Both the position numbers and the translations under genes were made by a program. From Helcobacillus massiliensis (lineage in GTDB: Bacteria > Actinomycetota > Actinomycetes > Actinomycetales > Dermabacteraceae), in contig NZ_JACHWP010000003.1 of the NCBI RefSeq assembly GCF_014191425.1, positions 1 through 64,000 on the forward strand: a stretch of 64,000 bases of DNA, given 5' to 3'. The notes beneath the pieces were generated by a model. It did no database searches and was not told the DNA's origin. It saw only the letters and a program-made list of their open reading frames with translations. Below are positions 17,694 to 26,504 of the stretch, one piece after another. Each line of letters starts with the position of its first letter. The stretch's first letter is position 1.

Positions 17694-19916
17694 TCACTTC
17701 CAGTCGAGCACCTGCCAGCGCTGCTTCTTCGCCTCCGCGTACAGTCCCAGGTCGGGGGAGATGGCCGACGGGTGCCCCAGCAGCCGCAGCCACGACGCAT
17801 CAGCGACGGAGTCGCCGTAGCCGTAGGACTTCGCGAGGTCGAGGCCGTGCTCGTCGGCGTACTTCCGCAGCCAGTTCGCGCGTGCCTCGTCCACCACCGG
17901 CGGGGTGGCGAGGTAGCCGGTGAGACGGCCGTCCTCACCCAGATGCATGCGGGTGGCGACCACGTCATCGAACAGGTCCGCGATCGGCTCCACGAGCAGA
18001 TCGAGCGCACCGGTCACGAGCACGGTGCGGTGACCGGCCTTCCGGTGCTCCTCGATACGGGCGCGGGCCTCGTCGCGGATGGAGGCGCGGATCTTCTCCC
18101 CGAGCTCCCCGGACAGCACACCGCGCAGCTCCGCGGGGGTGTACCCCCGGTAGCGGCGGTTCACGGACCGGATGAACTCCGAGCGGTCCCGGGACTCCGC
18201 CAGCAGGTACTGCGGCAGCGCGGACGCCAGCTTCGCGCTTTCGGCTGCCCAGGCGCGGCGAGGGCGAGTGGCGCGCATGATCGACAGGTACTGCTGCACG
18301 ATGTTCTGCGCGATGACGGTGCCGTCGAGGTCGAACACGGCGAGGACGTCCGAGCCCTCCTTCAGAGCGGCGGGGCCTCGGGCCTCGCGGCGGCGCTGGG
18401 CGGACTTCGCCCGCTTGTACGCCTTCGTCAGCTCGGTGAGGGCCGGCAGGTGCTGCTTCTGGAAGAAGTCCTTCCAGTTGATGACGGTGACGTCGAAGTC
18501 GTTGGTGGCGAGGAAGTCCGCCGGCAGCTCCTCCCGGAGAGCGCGGGTGTTCGCGTCGTCGAACACCATTTCGGTCTTCGTGTAGTGGCGGTACAGGTCG
18601 GTGAACTTCCGCAGGGTCTCCAGGCCGCTCACGGTCCTATGCAGCTGGCCGGCCCACTGGCGGGTGCGCTTCGTGCCCGGCAGCTGGCTGGTGATGAGCT
18701 GCGCGGTCTTCGCGGCCTTCTGAGTCGCCCAGAAGCGCGCCTCGATGAGCTGCACGGACGGGAACGACCACGTGGGGACCTCGATGGGGCTGCCGTCATC
18801 GTCGGTGAGGGGGTGCTCCTGGAAGTAGCCCTGCACCGCGGACACCATCTCGTGGAACGGCAGCGGGTTGGAGGAGCCGGAGACGACCTGGAAGTAGGCG
18901 TCATCGCCGCGGCGGGACACGTCCTGCGTGGCGAGCGCGGTGATGACGTTGACGATGAAGTCGACCGGGATGATGTCGAGGATGGAGTCGGCGAGGCCGG
19001 GGAATTCCGGCAGGCGGCCGTTGCCGTACGCCATGATCAGCGGGTCGGCGACCTTGTAGCCGTCCAGCCAGCCCGGGTAGGGGCGGCGCAGTGCCGACTC
19101 GATGATGGAGGGGCGCACCACGGACAGGCGGTGGCCCTTCTGGGCCCACAGCTCCTCGGCGACGCGCTCCGCCATCGCCTTGGTGAAGGTGTAGATGTCG
19201 GTCCAGCCGAGGGAGTTGGCGCGCTGCAGGCCGTAGTCCTGGAGGCGCTCGTGGACCCAGTCCTGGCGGGCGCGCTCAGCGACCTCCGCGCTGGCCTTCG
19301 GACCCATCTTGCCGGCCTCGAACGCGGCGCGGCGCATCAGCCGGCGCAGCACCTCCGGAGTGCGGGACTGCGCTTCGACCCGGTCCTTCGCGGCGAGCGC
19401 CATGTCGTATTCGGCGCGCCAGTCCGCGGTGTGGGTGAGGCGGCCTTCGCGGCGCAGGCCCTTGGCGAGGCCGGACACGTACGCGGTGGAGACGTGGATG
19501 ACGTGCGGGTCCTGATCGGACTCCAGCAACGCCTCGTACAGGTTCTTCGCGCCGCCCACGTTGGTGGCGAACGCTTCGTTGATCGGCGGGTCGAAGGACA
19601 CCGAGGAGGCGGAGTGGATGACCACGTCGAGCTTCTGCGTCAGCGGCGGCATCGCGGTGAGATCGCCTTCGAGGACGTCGACCCGGTCGGCGAGGGCCGA
19701 CGCGACCTCCTCCTTGCTGGTGCGCTCAGCCCAGGAGGTGAACACGGGCTTGCGCAGCAGACCTTCGAGGCGCTTGCGCCCGGTCTGGGAGCCCTTGGGT
19801 CGGATCACCGCGGTGACGCGGACATCGGGGTGGTTCTCCAGCAGGTCCTGGAGGACGGCCTGTCCCAGGAATCCGGTGACGCCGGTGAGCAGGATCTGCG
19901 AGTGAGCATTCGCCAT
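17694..19916 (-). CDS. Fatty acyl-CoA reductase fused to a HAD-IB phosphatase
   Basis: 740 residues. The N-terminal part (about 1-420) is an extended SDR of the fatty acyl reductase/thioester reductase type: [16 protein letters not shown] for NADP binding, HSASSVSFD, and the catalytic YTFTK. The C-terminal part (about 522-740) is a SerB-like HAD-IB domain with FDLDGTV (nucleophile at 529), VTGALDLL and [10 protein letters not shown]. Reductases of this type convert acyl thioesters to aldehyde or fatty alcohol. Divergent from the SDR-acyltransferase-AGPS operon, it is the likely source of fatty alcohol for ether lipids. Substrate and role of the HAD domain are inferred. Confidence 0.85.
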   Translation of the reverse strand: MANAHSQILLTGVTGFLGQAVLQDLLENHPDVRVTAVIRPKGSQTGRKRLEGLLRKPVFTSWAERTSKEEVASALADRVDVLEGDLTAMPPLTQKLDVVIHSASSVSFDPPINEAFATNVGGAKNLYEALLESDQDPHVIHVSTAYVSGLAKGLRREGRLTHTADWRAEYDMALAAKDRVEAQSRTPEVLRRLMRRAAFEAGKMGPKASAEVAERARQDWVHERLQDYGLQRANSLGWTDIYTFTKAMAERVAEELWAQKGHRLSVVRPSIIESALRRPYPGWLDGYKVADPLIMAYGNGRLPEFPGLADSILDIIPVDFIVNVITALATQDVSRRGDDAYFQVVSGSSNPLPFHEMVSAVQGYFQEHPLTDDDGSPIEVPTWSFPSVQLIEARFWATQKAAKTAQLITSQLPGTKRTRQWAGQLHRTVSGLETLRKFTDLYRHYTKTEMVFDDANTRALREELPADFLATNDFDVTVINWKDFFQKQHLPALTELTKAYKRAKSAQRRREARGPAALKEGSDVLAVFDLDGTVIAQNIVQQYLSIMRATRPRRAWAAESAKLASALPQYLLAESRDRSEFIRSVNRRYRGYTPAELRGVLSGELGEKIRASIRDEARARIEEHRKAGHRTVLVTGALDLLVEPIADLFDDVVATRMHLGEDGRLTGYLATPPVVDEARANWLRKYADEHGLDLAKSYGYGDSVADASWLRLLGHPSAISPDLGLYAEAKKQRWQVLDWK

Positions 19917-20008
19917 GACGAGGTCGTTCTCCCAGGTGGAATCGGGTGATGTGGGCCGTCGTGACCCCTCCCGCGAGGCGCCTGGAGGGGCTGAGGGCAG
20001 TGCGGCCT

Positions 20009-20018
20009 AGTGTATCGT
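20009..20018. promoter_or_regulatory. Overlapping divergent -10 boxes of the ether-lipid gene cluster
   Basis: On the plus strand TATCGT (20013-20018) is seven bases before the SDR ATG, implying a leaderless message. On the minus strand TACACT (20014-20009) faces the reductase-HAD gene with an untranslated leader of roughly 85 bases. The two cannot be bound by polymerase at once. Confidence 0.45.
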
Positions 20019-20025
20019 AGGGCGC

Positions 20026-20799
20026 ATGCACAGGGCCCTCATCACCGGCGGAACGTCAGGTATCGGGGCGGCCTTCGCCAGGGCCTTCGCACAGCGCGGC
20101 GCTGACCTGGTGATCGTGGCCCGCAACCCCGAACGACTCGACGCCTTCGCCTCGGACATCCGTTCCCGATACGGCGTGGACGTGGAGACCATCGAGGCTG
20201 ATCTGGTCCACCGCGATGACCAGCAGCGGATCGTGGAGCGCCTCGAAGCGGACCCGCCGATCGACATCCTCGTCAACAACGCCGGCTTCTCCGTCCGGTC
20301 AGACGTCCTCGGCGAGGACCTCTCCCTGCACGACGACGGGCTCGAAGTGATGGTCCGCGCCGTCTACCACCTGTCCGGCGCCGCCGGCCGCACCATGGCG
20401 GCGCGCGGCGAGGGCACCATCATCAACGTCACCTCCACCTCCGGATACGTGCCGCAGAACAACTACTCCGCCATCAAGGCGTGGGCGCAGATCTACACGG
20501 AGGCCCTGTCGGTCCGCCTCGCCGGCACGGGTGTGCGGGTGGTGGCGCTCGCCCCCGGTTGGGTGCGCACCGAGTTCCACGAGCGCGCCGGCATCAACGG
20601 GACCTCGATCCCGGGCTTCCTGTGGCTGGACCCGGACCGCCTCGTGGAGGAGTGCCTGCGTGACGCCGCCGCCGGCCGCGTCATCTCCATCCCTTCGAAG
20701 AGGTTCAAGCTGATCGTGGCGCTCTCCCGCCTCGCGCCGCGCTCCATCATCCACCGAATGAGCGCCTGGCTGACGGCGCGGAGGAACAAAGAGAAGTGA
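20026..20799 (+). CDS. Short-chain dehydrogenase/reductase (candidate alkyl/acyl-DHAP reductase)
   Basis: 257 residues, classical SDR. The cofactor motif is TGGTSGIG (7-14), NNAG at 84-87, and the catalytic set is Ser in TSTSGYV with Tyr147 and Lys151 (NYSAIKAW). The basic C-terminus (LAPRSIIHRMSAWLTARRNK) could be membrane-associated. It is the first gene of an operon with an acyltransferase and an alkyl-DHAP synthase, joined by GTGA and ATGA overlaps; in the eukaryotic pathway an SDR reduces 1-alkyl-DHAP at this point. That assignment is inferred from context; the family motifs themselves are certain. Confidence 0.85.
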   Translation: MHRALITGGTSGIGAAFARAFAQRGADLVIVARNPERLDAFASDIRSRYGVDVETIEADLVHRDDQQRIVERLEADPPIDILVNNAGFSVRSDVLGEDLSLHDDGLEVMVRAVYHLSGAAGRTMAARGEGTIINVTSTSGYVPQNNYSAIKAWAQIYTEALSVRLAGTGVRVVALAPGWVRTEFHERAGINGTSIPGFLWLDPDRLVEECLRDAAAGRVISIPSKRFKLIVALSRLAPRSIIHRMSAWLTARRNKEK

Positions 20800-21494
20800 A
20801 TCAGTACCACGACCCGGCCCTCTACCGGTCCCGCTGGCGGTCGCGGATCCGTCGGCTGCTCCAGCGCGGCGTCTTCCGCAGCATCGTCGGGTCGGTGGTG
20901 ACCCAGACGATCAGCGTGCACCCGTCGGTTCACAAGGTCCGCGGCGCGTTCGTCCTGGTCGCGAACCACTCCTCGCACCTGGATGCGCCGATGCTGATGC
21001 AGGGCCTGCCGATCAAGCAGGCGCGCTACCTGTCCACGGGCGTGGCACGCGAGTACTTCTTCGAGGTGTGGTACCGCCGCATCTTCGTGCGCTGGATGTT
21101 CAACGCGTTCCCGATCGACCGCGACGGCTCGAAGAAGAACTCGGGTCTCAGCCGCCGTCTGCTGAAGGCTGGGGTGCCGATCCTGGTGTTCCCGGAGGCG
21201 ACCCGCTCCACGACCGGCCGCATGGCCGAGTTCAAACCGGGCGCGGCTGCGCTCGCCACCGGCGTGGGCACCCCTGTGATCCCGGCGGCGCTGATCGGCG
21301 GGCATGAGGCGATGCCGAAGGGCCGCAATTGGCCGAAGCCGGGCAGGCCGCCCGTCGGGGTCGTGTTCGGTGAGCCGATGCGCCCGTTCGAAGGGGAGGT
21401 CGTCACCGACTTCTCCGCGCGCGTGCAGGCCACCGTTGCTGAACTGTACGAATCGAATTACCGCACTGTGATGGGGGAGGAGCTGAGCGAATGA
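20796..21494 (+). CDS. 1-acyl-glycerol-phosphate/DHAP acyltransferase family protein (PlsC-like)
   Basis: 232 residues in the LPLAT fold. The catalytic HX4D motif is NHSSHLD (His58, Asp63), followed by FPEATRS (family motif EGTRS, here with Ala for Gly) and IPAALIGG. It starts at a GTG overlapping the SDR stop (GTGA) and ends in an ATGA overlap with the alkyl-DHAP synthase. By context it could acylate dihydroxyacetone phosphate, the step that precedes alkyl exchange, or re-acylate the alkyl product; PlsC activity on lysophosphatidate is the conservative alternative. Confidence 0.87.
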   Translation: MNQYHDPALYRSRWRSRIRRLLQRGVFRSIVGSVVTQTISVHPSVHKVRGAFVLVANHSSHLDAPMLMQGLPIKQARYLSTGVAREYFFEVWYRRIFVRWMFNAFPIDRDGSKKNSGLSRRLLKAGVPILVFPEATRSTTGRMAEFKPGAAALATGVGTPVIPAALIGGHEAMPKGRNWPKPGRPPVGVVFGEPMRPFEGEVVTDFSARVQATVAELYESNYRTVMGEELSE

Positions 21495-23188
21495 TCTCGG
21501 CAGCTGATGTGAAGCGCCACAAGTGGTGGGGCTGGGGACTGGACGATGTCACGTTCCGCTTCGACAACAAGCCGCTGTTCGCGCCGCTGGTGAAGGAGAA
21601 GGTCGGTCTCGACCTCGACGCCATCACGCCGCGCCCCGAACCGCAGCTGTCCGACTATGAGGTGCCGGCGAGCGTGCTGTCCTCGGAGGACGCCGCCGCG
21701 CTGACCGCGATCGTCGGCTCGGAGAACGTCCGCACGGACGACGAGTACCGCGTGGTGCACTCCTTCGGCCGCTCCGTCACAGACCTGTTCCGCGCCCGCA
21801 TCGGCGACTTCCGCCGCATCGTGGATGCTGTCGTGTATCCGGCGAGCGACGAGGAGGTGCAGTCGATCCTCCGCCTCGTGGTGGAGCGCGACCTCGTGGT
21901 CATCCCGTTCGGCGGCGGCTCCTCCATCTCCGGCTCCGTCACCCCCGATGTGGACGAGAAGCGGGCGATCATCACCCTGAACCTGGGCCGGATGCGCCGC
22001 GTCCTCGACATCGACGACACCGCTGGCCTCGCCCGCGTCCAGGCCGGCGTGTACGGCCCGGACCTCGAGGAGCAGCTGCAGGAGCGCGGCTGGACGATGG
22101 GCCACTTCCCGGACTCGTTCGCGTACTCTACGCTCGGCGGCTGGGCCGCGACCCGCTCCTCCGGTATGCAGTCGGACAAGTACGGCGACATCGAGGGCAT
22201 CGTGCGCGGGCTGCGCCTCGTGCAGGCCGACGGGGTCATCGACACCAAGCCGATTCCGGGCCGCGATTCCGGGTCCTCCGTGCACGAGATGGTGCTGGGT
22301 TCGGAGGGCCGCCTCGGTGTGATCACGGAGTGCACGGTGCGGGTGCACCGGGTCGCCCCGGTGCGCGAGGTCATCGCGTACATGTTCCCGGATTGGGAGA
22401 GCGGTGTGCGGGGTATGCACGCGATTGCCCGCTCGGAGGTGCATCCGGTGTTCACGCGCCTGTCGGACGGCCCGGAGACCCGCTTCTCACTGGCGATGGT
22501 GAAGGAGCCGGAGTCGCGGAAGTCGAAGGCGATGGCGAAGGTCCAGGAGGGCCTGTTCGCGTACCTGCGCTCGAAGGGCTGGGACACCCGTGAGGAGATG
22601 TGCATCTCCTACGTGTGCTTCGAGGGGACGAAGCAGCATGTGGAGCGGGAGAAGTCCGCGGTGAAGCGGATCGTGAAGTCCGTCGGCGGCATCACGCTCG
22701 GCGCCGGCCCCGGCAAGATCTATGACCAGAAGAAGTTCGACACCCCGTACCTGCGGGACTTCCTGCTGGGGATGAACGTGTACGGCGATGTCTCGGACAC
22801 CGGCACCACGTGGTCGCGCCTGAACGAGATGCACTCCTCGGTGTACGACGCCTTCTACCGGAAGCTCGACGAGATGGGGCTGCGCGGCTTCATGTTCTGC
22901 CACATGAGCCACAGCTACCACCAGGGCGCGTGCCTGTACTTCACGTTCGCTGTTCCGTACGAGTCGGATGAGCGAATGCTCGAGGAGTACACGGCGCTGA
23001 AGCACGCGATCCAGCAGGAGTTCATGCACCACCTGGGCACCGTGAGCCACCACCACGCGGTGGGGACGGAGCATCAGCCGTGGATCGCAGAGGACATCAC
23101 CGAGGGCGGCGTGCGGATGCTGAAGGATCTGTACGCGGCGCAGGACCCGGGCGGCAACTTCAACCCGGGCAAGATCGTCACGCCGTAG
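21491..23188 (+). CDS. agpS: Alkyldihydroxyacetonephosphate synthase-like FAD enzyme
   Basis: 565 residues of the VAO/FAD_binding_4 family with AGPS-specific features along its whole length: RHKWWGWG near the N-terminus, IPFGGGSSISG (FAD pyrophosphate), FPDSFAYSTLGGWAATRSSG, GSEGRLGVIT, SHSYHQGACLYFTFAV with the active-site Tyr region, and LGTVSHHHAVG with the conserved His triplet. AGPS swaps the acyl chain of acyl-DHAP for a fatty alcohol, creating the ether bond. Mycobacterial agpS genes are relatives. Last gene of the operon. Some FAD-linked oxidases in this family have other substrates, but the neighbours favour ether-lipid synthesis. Confidence 0.85.
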   Translation: MISAADVKRHKWWGWGLDDVTFRFDNKPLFAPLVKEKVGLDLDAITPRPEPQLSDYEVPASVLSSEDAAALTAIVGSENVRTDDEYRVVHSFGRSVTDLFRARIGDFRRIVDAVVYPASDEEVQSILRLVVERDLVVIPFGGGSSISGSVTPDVDEKRAIITLNLGRMRRVLDIDDTAGLARVQAGVYGPDLEEQLQERGWTMGHFPDSFAYSTLGGWAATRSSGMQSDKYGDIEGIVRGLRLVQADGVIDTKPIPGRDSGSSVHEMVLGSEGRLGVITECTVRVHRVAPVREVIAYMFPDWESGVRGMHAIARSEVHPVFTRLSDGPETRFSLAMVKEPESRKSKAMAKVQEGLFAYLRSKGWDTREEMCISYVCFEGTKQHVEREKSAVKRIVKSVGGITLGAGPGKIYDQKKFDTPYLRDFLLGMNVYGDVSDTGTTWSRLNEMHSSVYDAFYRKLDEMGLRGFMFCHMSHSYHQGACLYFTFAVPYESDERMLEEYTALKHAIQQEFMHHLGTVSHHHAVGTEHQPWIAEDITEGGVRMLKDLYAAQDPGGNFNPGKIVTP

Positions 23189-23257
23189 CCCCGGCGGCGC
23201 CCCTGCCCCACGGCCGAATCCCCGGCCTCCCCCGCAGTCGGCCCCGGTCGTCTCAAT

Positions 23258-23314
23258 CGAAAGCGACTTTTTTGCGGTAAGCGCCCTGCCGATCCGCAAA
23301 AAAAGTCGCTTTCG
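23258..23314. repeat. Long inverted repeat with internal T/A tracts
   Basis: The 20-base arm CGAAAGCGACTTTTTTGCGG (23258-23277) is the reverse complement of 23294-23314 except for one extra A; the loop is 16 bases. It lies just past agpS, in a convergent gap. The six T residues sit inside the stem, so it is not a standard terminator. Confidence 0.8.
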
Positions 23315-23614
23315 TTTCTGGCCCCGTCGGGTCTCTGGCCCTGGGTTTCTGACACCGCCGGGTCCCCCGGCTCGCCGCCGCGCTGCCCAGATCTTCGATG
23401 CGCTGGCTGCAGAGTTCGCTGGATGTGCCGAATTCGGGCTCGATAGCGAACATCCGTCGAATTCTGCGGCTGGGCGGGGCCGTCGAACTGCGCAGCCGAT
23501 CCTCCTCGGCCGTTGCGGCGAAGATTCGGACTGCGTTGCGGCGAGCCTTCGGGCCCCTGCGGCGAGCGCCCTCCGAGCACTGCGAAGCAACGGACGGGGC
23601 CCCGGGCAACGAGA

Positions 23615-23645
23615 AAGCCCCGAGATCATGGTGATCTCGGGGCTT
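23615..23645. terminator. Bidirectional terminator between agpS and tRNA-Arg
   Basis: A perfect 14-bp stem (AAGCCCCGAGATCA at 23615-23628 with its complement at 23632-23645) around a three-base loop. Read on the minus strand it follows the tRNA-Arg by ten bases and ends in TTTCTCGTT. Confidence 0.8.
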
Positions 23646-23655
23646 CTCAGCACTG

Positions 23656-23728
23656 CGCGCCCGGAGGGATTCGAACCCCCAACCTCCTGATCCGTAGTCA
23701 GGTGCTCTATCCGTTAAGCTACGGGCGC
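23656..23728 (-). tRNA. tRNA-Arg (anticodon ACG)
   Basis: Acceptor GCGCCCG pairs with CGGGCGC, discriminator G. The anticodon loop CTACGGA gives ACG; the D-arm and the T-loop GGTTCGAATCC are canonical. CCA is not encoded. Confidence 0.95.
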
Positions 23729-23749
23729 TTGCCGTTTCCGACCTTCTCA

Positions 23750-23779
23750 ACATTACTCGAGTTGGTGAGTCGATGCCAA
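23750..23779 (-). promoter_or_regulatory. Promoter of tRNA-Arg
   Basis: TTGGCA (23779-23774) and TAATGT (23755-23750) on the minus strand are 18 bases apart; the start would fall about 15 bases before the tRNA. Confidence 0.5.
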
Positions 23780-23822
23780 TCGAAGGCCGGGCGGCGGGTC
23801 CTACATCACAAAGTGCGTCGTC

Positions 23823-25019
23823 TCATCGGCGCGGGCGCTGCGGGGTCGGCGGAGACTGCAGGTCGCCCGGGCGGTGCGGCTGCTGCGGGGGCATCGCGGT
23901 GTTCGGCGCGAGCGGCTGCTGGCCCGTGGGAGCCTGCGGTGCCGACGGGGCCTGAGAGGCGGACGGTGCCTGTGCCGCCGACGGGGCCTGCGGTGCCTGC
24001 GGCTGGCCCGGCATCATCGGCTGCTGGGGTGCAGCGGAGGGCTGGCCGGTCGCGTACTGCTGGCCCGGCGCCTGCGGTGCCGGAGCGGCCGACGGGGCCT
24101 GCGGTGCCGACTGAGCCTGCGGGGGCGACTGAACCTGCGGAGCTGACGGAGCTTGCGGGTGTGCCTGCGCCTGCGGCTGGCCCGGTGCCTGCGGGTGCTG
24201 AGGGTGCTGCGGTGCAGCGACCGCGGCTGCACCTGCTCCAGCCTGGTGCGGCGCATGCGCACCGCCCTGGCCCGGAGCTGCGGGGGAACCCGTCGGCTGC
24301 TTCCCCTGACCCCCGCGGCGCCTGCGGAGGAAGAAGAACGCCGCCGCGGCCAGTGCTGCCAGCAGCAGAAGAACGAGCAGGGTGGTGACGATCGCACCCC
24401 ATGGGAAGCCGCTCTTCACCTCGGACTTGATGTTGACGCCCTGGGTGAGGAGATCGTGCAGATTGGTGATGCGGACGGTGTCGCCGTCGATCTCGCCGCT
24501 GACGCTGGAGAGCACCTTCCCCGGCATGGTGATCTCAACATCGACCTTCGCATCGTCGAGGTCGATGCCGTGCTCCCGTGCATTCTTGACGAGGTCGTTC
24601 CATTCGTCCTCGCTGATCCGCTGACCCTCATCCGTGACGAGGCGCAGAGCCTTGCCGTTCTCCTCCTCGGTCAGCATCTCCTTGATCATGTCGTGCTTGC
24701 CCTCATATTCGATGCGGCAACCGGAGCCGCCACCCGACGTGACGGGGGTGACCCTCAATCCGGGTGTGTTCGGTTCTTCGGCTTTGGTGTCCTCGCAGAA
24801 CTCCGCGACGGAATCTCTGTTGAACGCCATCGCGGCAGCGGTCTTCTGGTCGACCTTCAGAGTGAGGTCGATGGAGACCGTGGACTCGTCCTCGAAATCG
24901 ACTTCTCCCTTCAGCTCACCGCACGCGGCGAGGGTGAGGAGCAGCAGCGGTGCCAGGAGCACAGCGAGGAGACGACGCCAGGCGGCGCGGGGTGGGTGCG
25001 CGGGGGAGGAGAGGTGCAT
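23823..25019 (-). CDS. LppM-domain lipoprotein with C-terminal TM and Pro/Gln-rich tail
   Basis: 398 residues. An N-terminal signal ends in the lipobox LLTLAACGE; residues about 36-225 form the LppM domain seen in mycobacterial LppM, a protein linked to envelope and phagosome biology. A transmembrane helix (GAIVTTLLVLLLLAALAAA) is followed by RRRR and a tail of about 150 residues built from Pro, Gln and Ala (repeats such as APQAPS). The protein would be tethered at both ends, with the tail in the cytoplasm. The start at 25019 is chosen for the signal peptide. A paralogue lies directly upstream. Confidence 0.82.
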   Translation of the reverse strand: MHLSSPAHPPRAAWRRLLAVLLAPLLLLTLAACGELKGEVDFEDESTVSIDLTLKVDQKTAAAMAFNRDSVAEFCEDTKAEEPNTPGLRVTPVTSGGGSGCRIEYEGKHDMIKEMLTEEENGKALRLVTDEGQRISEDEWNDLVKNAREHGIDLDDAKVDVEITMPGKVLSSVSGEIDGDTVRITNLHDLLTQGVNIKSEVKSGFPWGAIVTTLLVLLLLAALAAAAFFFLRRRRGGQGKQPTGSPAAPGQGGAHAPHQAGAGAAAVAAPQHPQHPQAPGQPQAQAHPQAPSAPQVQSPPQAQSAPQAPSAAPAPQAPGQQYATGQPSAAPQQPMMPGQPQAPQAPSAAQAPSASQAPSAPQAPTGQQPLAPNTAMPPQQPHRPGDLQSPPTPQRPRR

Positions 25020-25147
25020 GAGCGCGGGCCTTCTTGACAGGGACGAGCGGGGCCCGTGAGCGCGGGCCGACGGATGCCGGCTTCCCGACCAACCGGGAGC
25101 CTCACGATTGTCCATTATAGGCCGATTTCACCGGAGCGGGAACGGCC

Positions 25148-25189
25148 AGGGCGCCGCCCCGTCGACCGAAGTCGACGAAGCGGCGCCCT
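25148..25189. terminator. Hairpin between the two LppM genes (proximal)
   Basis: AGGGCGCCGC (25148-25157) pairs with GCGGCGCCCT (25180-25189); the loop itself contains a GTCGAC/GTCGAC pairing. No T tract. Confidence 0.5.
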
Positions 25190-25208
25190 GTGCGCGGAAC
25201 TCACGGCA

Positions 25209-25242
25209 GCGGCCCGCCCCCGATGGAACGGAGGCGGGCCGC
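25209..25242 (-). terminator. Hairpin after the second LppM gene
   Basis: GCGGCCCGCC (25209-25218) pairs with GGCGGGCCGC (25233-25242), 30 bases after the stop codon at 25272. Two hairpins in a row separate the LppM paralogues, so they are probably separate transcripts. Confidence 0.55.
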
Positions 25243-25271
25243 GTCAGGTGAGCGGGATGACCGCTGTCTGA

Positions 25272-26336
25272 TCAGTTGGTGCCGGGGCCCTGCCACTGCG
25301 GGCCGGGGTTCTGGGATCCGGAGCCGGGCTGGCCGGGCTGGTTGCCGAAGCCGTCCTGGCCGCCGAAGCCCTGCTGGCCAGGCTGACCCGGCTGACCGGG
25401 CTGCGAGCCGAAGCCCTGCTGCTGGCCGCCGAAGTTCGGCTGACCCGGCTGGTTGCCGAAGTTCGGCTGGCTGGGCTGGTTGTTGGCGCTGGGCTGGCCC
25501 TGCTGACCGAAGCCCTGCTGGTTGAAGCCCTGCTGGCTGTTCTGGTTGCCGAACGGACCGGAGGAGCCGCCGGCGGCGTGGGTGCCGAACGGTGCCGGAG
25601 CAGAGGGCTTGTTCTTCTTCTTGCGGGACAGGAAGAAGAAGATCAGCGCGGCGATCGCCAGAAGAGCGAGGAGCGCGAGCACGGCGAGCACGATGATCAC
25701 GATCATCCACGGGAAGCTGCTCGTCTCTGCCTTCACATCAATGCCCTTGGTCATCAGTTCCTTGGGATCGGTGATGCGGACCTTGTTGCCCTCCGCCTTG
25801 CCGCTGGCGGTCTCCACGACCTTGCCCGGCATGGTGATAGTGATGTCGGTGGTGAAGCCGGAGGCGTCCAGGCCCATCATCTTCATGCCCTCCATCGCCT
25901 GGTCCCACTCCTGTTCGGAGACGGTGGAGTTGCCGATCTTGAAGCGGAGGTACTTGCCGTCCTCTTCCTCGGTCAGGGCGGAGTTGTTGGCTTCGGCTTC
26001 GCCGTCGCCCTTGAAGTTGCAGCCGATGCGGTCACCCTGGTCCTTCGGGGACACCTTGACGTTGTCAGCGGAGGTGACGCCCATCTGGGACTTCAGCGAG
26101 GTGCACAGTGCATCGGACGAATTGCCGACGCCGAGGGTGGAGGCGGCTTCCTTGTCGAGGGAGATCGTCATATCGATCGACGCCTGCTTGGCCGACTTGA
26201 TCTCGATGTCGCCCTTGACCTCACCGCAGGCCGCGAGGGCGACCAGCAGGAACGGGGCGATCAGGATGGAGAGGAGTCGGCGCCAGGTGAGGCGCGGGCG
26301 GGTGCGCCGCGCGGGCGCAGGGGATGCTGTGGTCAT
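25272..26336 (-). CDS. LppM-domain lipoprotein with C-terminal TM and Gly/Gln/Asn/Phe-rich tail
   Basis: 354 residues, paralogue of the downstream gene: lipobox ALAACGE, LppM domain with the shared segments LTEEEDGKYLR and DITITMPGKV, a transmembrane helix (about 227-250) and a KKKNK stop-transfer. The last 105 residues are a low-complexity tail of Gly, Gln, Asn, Pro and Phe with repeats like QQGFGQQG and NQPGQPNFGG, which resembles prion-like or phase-separating sequences. I take the ATG at 26336; a GTG at 26369 is in frame. The tail differs completely in composition from that of its paralogue, though the folded domains are alike. Confidence 0.82.
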   Translation of the reverse strand: MTTASPAPARRTRPRLTWRRLLSILIAPFLLVALAACGEVKGDIEIKSAKQASIDMTISLDKEAASTLGVGNSSDALCTSLKSQMGVTSADNVKVSPKDQGDRIGCNFKGDGEAEANNSALTEEEDGKYLRFKIGNSTVSEQEWDQAMEGMKMMGLDASGFTTDITITMPGKVVETASGKAEGNKVRITDPKELMTKGIDVKAETSSFPWMIVIIVLAVLALLALLAIAALIFFFLSRKKKNKPSAPAPFGTHAAGGSSGPFGNQNSQQGFNQQGFGQQGQPSANNQPSQPNFGNQPGQPNFGGQQQGFGSQPGQPGQPGQQGFGGQDGFGNQPGQPGSGSQNPGPQWQGPGTN

Positions 26337-26504
26337 GAGGATGGCTTTCTCTTTCGGGGAGAGGGTCACGATCGTGGGACGGTGCCCAAGCTCGAGCGCT
26401 GGCAGATCTCATCGCAGCTGGGAACACTATAAACACGATGTGGTGTCCATCGCGGTGGGGACTGTGGGTCCTTCGCCCCGCCGGCGGGAGCGGGGCCGAC
26501 GGGT

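Larger units (their letters stand above)
23189..23655. other. 467-bp non-coding region between agpS and tRNA-Arg
   Basis: No credible gene. It contains a long inverted repeat (23258-23314), a region with lower GC and several GAATTC-type words (about 23430-23470), three near-repeats of TTGCGGCGA (about 23513-23560), and a strong bidirectional terminator at 23615-23645. Frames open here are artefacts antisense to the tRNA and lack any family resemblance. Confidence 0.6.

Noticed and set aside
17640-19949. A 769-codon open frame opposite the reductase-HAD fusion
   Set aside because: Composition is that of an antisense shadow (Arg/Gly/Val/Leu-rich), while the minus strand frame carries complete SDR and HAD motifs.
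23253-23753. A 166-codon frame over the tRNA-Arg region
   Set aside because: It crosses the tRNA, the terminator and the inverted repeat, and has no homology features.
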